Of a stretch of DNA of 64,000 nt, positions 59,937 through 64,000 are shown piece after piece. The translations under genes were made by a program, and so were the position numbers. The stretch covers positions 62,001 to 126,000 of the forward strand of contig DXYV01000001.1 of assembly GCA_019415645.1 (NCBI GenBank), read 5' to 3'. Source of the stretch: Clostridiales bacterium (GTDB lineage: Bacteria > Bacillota > Clostridia > Oscillospirales > Oscillospiraceae). A model generated the notes under the pieces. It was not told where the DNA came from. It saw nothing but the letters and a program-made list of their open reading frames with translations, and did no database searches. Position 1 is the first letter of the stretch, and each line of letters begins with the position of its first letter.

Positions 59937-60098
59937 CTGCCCCGCGCCGCGCACAGAGTGCCCTTTGTCCGTTTGAAGTGCCAATTCCAGGGGGTTGCAT
60001 GGGGAATGCAACGGCGGGGAAGGTGATCTTGCGCCGGTTGTACCGGAACGTGCAAACTTTGGCTCCTTCCTTCCCCCTGGTGAAGGGGGAAGGAAAAC

Positions 60099-60701
60099 AT
60101 GGCAACCAATCACACCACAAACTATCAACTCAACCTCTGGGAGCCGGGGGACAGCTTTTTACGGGAGGAATTTAACCAGAACAGCCGGAAGCTCGACGTC
60201 GCGCTGGGGGAATTGGCGCAGCAGCAGGAAGAACTGGAGGGCAAGCTCGGCACGGTGCTGTTGGCCCGCTATACCACGCAGGCCGCACAGAAAGAGCTCT
60301 CCTTCGACTGGAGCAGCTTTGACTTCACGCAGTTCTCATCCATTGCCCTGCACGCCTACGACCTGACGACTACGGAGAGCGCCAGCACCGTGATCGGCTA
60401 TTTCAACGGGGACCGCAATGTGGAGCATTACGGCGGCGAACTGCATCTGGGCACCATTGGAAATTTCCAGGGGCTGGGCAATCTCATGCGGTTTCATTTC
60501 AGCGCGGACATCATCGGCGCAGTGGTGGAATGCCTATATGTGTCCAGCGACTCCGTGGCTATGAAGCGGGAAATGGGTTCCGGCTGCACCCGGCCGGCCT
60601 CCGGCATTACCGCGGCCAACCTAGAGTCCCTCACCCTGCGCAGCTCTTCCGGCGACTTTCAGGCCGGTGCACGGTTCTATCTGTACGGCTGTCCGAATTA
60701 A
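60099..60701 (+). CDS. Orphan phage-tail-like protein
   Basis: This 200-residue protein starts MATNHTTNYQLNLWEPGDSF and continues with LREEFNQNSRKLDVALGEL, a pattern common at the start of phage minor tail or fibre proteins of clostridial phages. The C-terminal half (FDFTQFSSIALHAYDL, SGDFQAGARFYLYG) is beta-rich like a receptor-binding domain. No other phage genes flank it. It lies in its own unit between the nucleotidase and SLH genes and is convergent with the latter. It is either a phage remnant or an adopted surface protein. GAAGGAAAAC precedes the ATG. Confidence 0.6.
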   Translation: MATNHTTNYQLNLWEPGDSFLREEFNQNSRKLDVALGELAQQQEELEGKLGTVLLARYTTQAAQKELSFDWSSFDFTQFSSIALHAYDLTTTESASTVIGYFNGDRNVEHYGGELHLGTIGNFQGLGNLMRFHFSADIIGAVVECLYVSSDSVAMKREMGSGCTRPASGITAANLESLTLRSSSGDFQAGARFYLYGCPN

Positions 60702-60712
60702 ACACGGCGCGC

Positions 60713-60756
60713 AACAAAAGGCCCGGCCCCCAATTGGGGGCCGGGCCTTTGTTGTG
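60713..60756. terminator. Bidirectional terminator between the phage-like and SLH genes
   Basis: AACAAAAGGCCCGGCCCCC with its near-complement (AATT centre) and T-rich ends on both strands. Confidence 0.92.
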
Positions 60757-60782
60757 CCTAATTCAAAACTCTCGAATATTTA

Positions 60783-63665
60783 TCAGGGAGTAATGGTCAG
60801 GCTGACGGTGAATACGTTGAAGACGGTGCCGCCGCCCACAGTGTTCTCCACGCGGACGAAGTAGGTCGTGCCGGTGGCGAGCTCAGCAGTGGTAATGGGA
60901 TTGGCATCGGCATTGGCGTCCGCCATAGACGCATGCACGCTAACGACAGCGGAAGCAGACTTGTCAGTGGCAAGAGTGCCCAGCTCGGTGCCGTTCAAAG
61001 AAGTCTTGGCATTGATCACGAAGGAAGTCGCAGTGGGCTTCTCAACGGAGATCAGCTGACCGTCGGCCGCGCTCGGACCAGTCACGGTAAAGCCGTTCAG
61101 CCAGGCAGCATTGGCGCCGGTAACGTAGATGGACTTGGCCACATAGGTGTTGCCGGCGGTCGCGCCGTACACCACAGTGATGGGATCGCCCACCTGCAGG
61201 GTCACGCCGGACTCGGTGGCGCCGGTGACATTGGTGATGTCGATGTCAGCGTAAGCGATCTGCTTGCCGTCGGCCAGAACCACGACGTTGTCGTTGGACT
61301 TGACCGCCACATAGCCGGAAACCACAGTCGCGCCGGTGCCCAGGGTGTACTTGCCGCTCTCCACCATGTTCAGGTCGTCGGAGGTGAAGGCCGCCTCATC
61401 CAGGCTGTACAGGTACACGCCGGTGGAGCCCAGAATGGTCGCGGAAGCGATGGTAGTCTTCTCGCCGCCCTTGATGACGTTGTAGTAGTACACAGGAGCG
61501 CCGTTCACGTCAGTGGAGTAGCCCACGATGGTGGTGCTCAGCAGGTACACATAGTTGTCGCTCATGGTGACAGCGGGAGCCGCGTTGATGACGACCACGT
61601 CAGCATACTTGGTGGTGCTGGTGCCCACGGTGTGGTAGGCGATGGTGGCGTCCACAGCGGAGTTGATGGTCGGGGCGTTGTTCTTGCCTACGAAACGGGT
61701 GACCTTGCCGCCGTTGTTGTAAATGAACACGGTCTCGTCGGTGGCGTACACAGCGCTGCTGTTGTAGCTGCCGGTGCTGCCGTACAGGATGGTGGCGTAG
61801 CCCTTGGAGAAGGAGCTGATCTTGTTGGTAGCCGCAGAGACGCCGCCGCCCGGAGTTCCATAGCCGGTATTAGCAGTCAGGCTCTCAGCCGCGCCGTAGT
61901 CGCCGGTCAGCTCGGTGAGGACGATCTCGTTGTTGGAGGTCAGGGTGTAGCCGTAGATCTGACCCACAGCGGCGAACTTGCTATCATTGGTGGGGTTGGA
62001 GCCATCAAAGGCCTTGGCGGAGGACTGAGCGGACACGGTGTAGGTACCCACGGTGCCATCGGACAGGATGGCCTGGACGGTGTTGTACTGCGCAAAGGCA
62101 TTGTGGCCCACGGCGGTGATGTACGCAAAGTCAGCGATGGCGTTCTCCGCGGGCTTCACACCGATGACGTTGCCGTTGGTGTCCAGATAGAAGTTGTAGG
62201 TGCCCTTGCCCAGAGAGTAGCCGGACGCACCGGTGCTGGTGGCCAGGGTGTAGCCCAGGGCGTCAGAGGTGTGGGCATAGATGCCGTTGTAGCTGTACTT
62301 CACGCCGCCGGCGGTGACAGAGCCGTTGGCCTTGCCGATGTCGCTCTTGTAGTAAGCGGACACGGTGGCGGTGACGACCTCAGCCTTCTTCATCTCCAGC
62401 GGGGTCTTAAAGCCGTCCTTGTTGTCGGAGGAGGGAACCACCAGGATCAGGTCGCCCTTCTCAAAGTCCTCGGTCTCCACGTTGGTGACCGTCACCTTGC
62501 CGGTGTTGTCGGTCACGGTGAAGTTGACGGAGCGGTCGGCGGAAGCGGTGGCGGCGTTGACCTTGGTGACCTCGGCCAGATACTCGATCACGACCACGAC
62601 CTTGTCGGCATCGCCGTCGTTGTCCTCGTCCACGATGGTGGCAGTGTAGCCGTTGTAGAGCTCAAAGGGCTTGGTGTCGCTGCCGCGGAGGGTGTCGGGA
62701 TCGACGTCGTCCAAGCGCTTGGTGCCGTTGACGTACACTTCTACGCCCAGCCTGTCATACTTGGCCTTGTTGTCGGTGCCGCCCAGGGCGTTCAGTTCAT
62801 AGTTCTTGTAGATCGCACCATAGGTCAGGCCAGCGCTGGTCTCAGTGCCCAGAATAGTGCCGGACAGATAAGTGTCGGTGATGGCCTTCTTGGCGCCGAT
62901 GTAGTGCCAGTAGTGCACATCATAGCCATAGCCATTCTGCTCGGTAGCGGTCTCGACCTCAAAGACCTTCTCGGCCTTGGTGCCCAGCAGCTGCTGCTGA
63001 CCGACGCCGGGAGCGTACGCAGAGTAAGTGCCGAACAGCTCGGAGTAGGTGACCATGTTGGCAGTCAGAGCGTTGAACGCCAGCTGAGCAGCCTCCTCAC
63101 GGGTGGCGGCGGTGTTGCCCACGTTGCCCAGACGGCTGAACAGGCCCACGGTCACGCCGTCCTTGGCCACGTTCAGGGCCCAGTTGGTGCCCACGTACTC
63201 GTCCTTAACGCCGTAGCCCAGCACGCCCAGCAGCATCTTGGCGAACTGATAGCCGGTCACTTCCTGAGTGGGATAGAAGCTGCCCTTGCCGTCGCCGTCG
63301 ATGATGCCCACGTTAGCGCAGTAGGCAATGTAGCCGGCGGACCAGCGGTTGGCAGCCACATCCTTGAAGGGAGCGGAAGTCACAGAGAGCTTCTCCGCGG
63401 CGTCCACGCCCAGGGCCAGGTAGGCCACGATCTTAGCCGCGGCCTCGCGGGTCAGGGTGCCGGTGGGCATGAACTCGTCGTTCTCGTTGCCTTCCAGCAC
63501 GCCGAGCGCGGTCAGCAGATCGACTGCCTCGGCATAGTTCTCGCTGATCTCGTCCTTATCCTTGAGATCGGCGAAGGTGGTCGCAGCCCCGGCGCCGACG
63601 ACCATCAAGCCGAGCAGCATGACGAGCGCCAGAGACAGAGACAGGACCTTCTTCAGGTTTCTCAT
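60783..63665 (-). CDS. S-layer homology (SLH) domain surface protein
   Basis: This 960-residue secreted protein has a signal peptide (LKKVLSLSLALVMLLGLMVV, cleavage near GAGA-ATT). It has two clear SLH repeats and one weaker one (about residues 30-205: FADLKDKDEISENYAEAVDL, FKDVAANRWSAGYIAYCANV), which attach it to cell-wall secondary polymers. The remaining 750 residues are Val/Thr/Tyr/Gly-rich beta-type sequence with no catalytic motif. It is the likely S-layer or major surface protein. AGAAGGAGGT precedes the ATG. The upstream region carries repeat copy 2, block A lying only 65-97 bp from the start. Confidence 0.92.
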   Translation of the reverse strand: MRNLKKVLSLSLALVMLLGLMVVGAGAATTFADLKDKDEISENYAEAVDLLTALGVLEGNENDEFMPTGTLTREAAAKIVAYLALGVDAAEKLSVTSAPFKDVAANRWSAGYIAYCANVGIIDGDGKGSFYPTQEVTGYQFAKMLLGVLGYGVKDEYVGTNWALNVAKDGVTVGLFSRLGNVGNTAATREEAAQLAFNALTANMVTYSELFGTYSAYAPGVGQQQLLGTKAEKVFEVETATEQNGYGYDVHYWHYIGAKKAITDTYLSGTILGTETSAGLTYGAIYKNYELNALGGTDNKAKYDRLGVEVYVNGTKRLDDVDPDTLRGSDTKPFELYNGYTATIVDEDNDGDADKVVVVIEYLAEVTKVNAATASADRSVNFTVTDNTGKVTVTNVETEDFEKGDLILVVPSSDNKDGFKTPLEMKKAEVVTATVSAYYKSDIGKANGSVTAGGVKYSYNGIYAHTSDALGYTLATSTGASGYSLGKGTYNFYLDTNGNVIGVKPAENAIADFAYITAVGHNAFAQYNTVQAILSDGTVGTYTVSAQSSAKAFDGSNPTNDSKFAAVGQIYGYTLTSNNEIVLTELTGDYGAAESLTANTGYGTPGGGVSAATNKISSFSKGYATILYGSTGSYNSSAVYATDETVFIYNNGGKVTRFVGKNNAPTINSAVDATIAYHTVGTSTTKYADVVVINAAPAVTMSDNYVYLLSTTIVGYSTDVNGAPVYYYNVIKGGEKTTIASATILGSTGVYLYSLDEAAFTSDDLNMVESGKYTLGTGATVVSGYVAVKSNDNVVVLADGKQIAYADIDITNVTGATESGVTLQVGDPITVVYGATAGNTYVAKSIYVTGANAAWLNGFTVTGPSAADGQLISVEKPTATSFVINAKTSLNGTELGTLATDKSASAVVSVHASMADANADANPITTAELATGTTYFVRVENTVGGGTVFNVFTVSLTITP

Positions 63666-63729
63666 GTCGAAGAATACCTCCTTCTAAATTTGACTGGAAG
63701 CGTCATACTTCGAGGAACTTCCTCCCTCT

Positions 63730-63925
63730 AGTACAACACCTCTGTCACCGGCCCAATTCGGTTCAAAAAACGCAAAAAGAGCTGTTAAAACGCGAAAATT
63801 TATGCTAAAATGTTTGCGTGGTAGACATTTGGTAGACACGGCGTTCGCGGCGCGAACGATATGCGGACGCAAACCGTTGGGGCCGTAAGGCTTGCGGGCG
63901 GTCCTTGGTAGACGTTTGGTAGACA
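63730..63925. repeat. Three-block dispersed repeat, copy 2
   Basis: Blocks A 63730-63761, B 63819-63845 and C 63906-63925, in the same order and spacing as copy 1. It lies upstream of the SLH gene. Between B and C an AACCGTTGGGGCC core (63872-63884) is the inverse of GGCCCAACGGTT at 55757-55768. Confidence 0.9.
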
Positions 63926-64000
63926 TCGGGGGTGAAAGCCGGATCGGAGGCCCGGTTTGGACGGGATTCGACGGCGGCCCCTACCTTATATAATAAGGAG
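63926..64000. other. Unassigned sequence at the window edge
   Basis: No gene is supported. A TATATAATAAGGAG stretch at the very end could be a ribosome site for a plus-strand gene beyond the window. Confidence 0.3.

Noticed and set aside
60933..63731. 932-codon open frame on the plus strand opposite the SLH gene
   Set aside because: Low-complexity Gly/Val/His sequence complementary to a real secreted protein; no start signals.
63940..64000. GGGATTCGACGG resembling a tmRNA 5' end
   Set aside because: Only a short match to the GGATTCGAC element. The acceptor-stem start is not recognisable and the tag and 3' end are not in the window, so it is not called.

Overview
The window looks like a chromosomal segment of a strictly anaerobic, GC-rich Firmicute, most likely a gut Oscillospiraceae of the Flavonifractor/Lawsonibacter/Intestinimonas kind. 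This is inferred from the clostridial-type PurL, the Hnd-type [FeFe]-hydrogenase operon, a FeoA-FeoA-FeoB-DUF6110-P-type ATPase iron locus, an S-layer-homology surface protein and Gram-positive Shine-Dalgarno sites. There is no CRISPR array, rRNA, plasmid or complete prophage.

Layout. 1-14.4 kb is housekeeping and metabolism: purL (partial), a peptide-type solute-binding lipoprotein, pgeF, secA, a sulfatase, an AEC transporter, an Mrp-like ATPase, a flavin reductase, a small membrane peptide, a CmpB-like membrane protein, a DHFR-like reductase, and pyrB with a PyrI-like zinc tail. 14.5-32.3 kb is an iron block: a siderophore-type ABC importer, an AraC regulator, a paired ABC exporter-fold system, an HMA protein, a nitrilase, DUF3793, flavodoxin, two FeoA, FeoB, a FeoB-associated peptide, a DtxR-like repressor and a metal P-type ATPase. 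At least eight copies of a GTTAG-N6-CTAAC palindrome lie in front of these genes, which suggests one local iron regulon.

32.5-42.8 kb holds a flavoprotein module: two fumarate-reductase-like FAD enzymes with a nearly identical promoter segment, a GltD-like NAD(P)H oxidoreductase, a GntP-like permease, two membrane-anchored proteins and a PucR-type regulator. The genes together suggest uptake and reduction of an unknown organic acid. 42.9-45.2 kb is serC-serA. 45.4-54.4 kb is the hydrogenase block. An upstream signalling group (DRTGG, RsbW-like ATPase, degenerate hydrogenase-like Fe-S protein, DRTGG, PHP hydrolase) precedes an NAD(P)-linked HndABCD-type hydrogenase with an embedded second ATPase. 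Further on are an ECF sigma factor with a truncated DUF4367 partner, tRNA-fMet and tRNA-Leu, prfB, a secreted 5'-nucleotidase with LysM, a phage-tail-like orphan and a large SLH protein.

The most unusual non-coding signals are four. (1) The iron palindromes. (2) A three-block repeat present twice with identical 89 and 87 bp spacing (55.6 and 63.7 kb). (3) A roughly 320-bp hairpin array bounded by perfect 33-bp inverted repeats at 6.5 kb. (4) Three genes whose ends are duplicated around 220-270 bp hairpin-rich segments (secA, the CmpB-like gene and the PHP gene). All functional assignments rest on reading the sequence and recognising family motifs; no database search was run.
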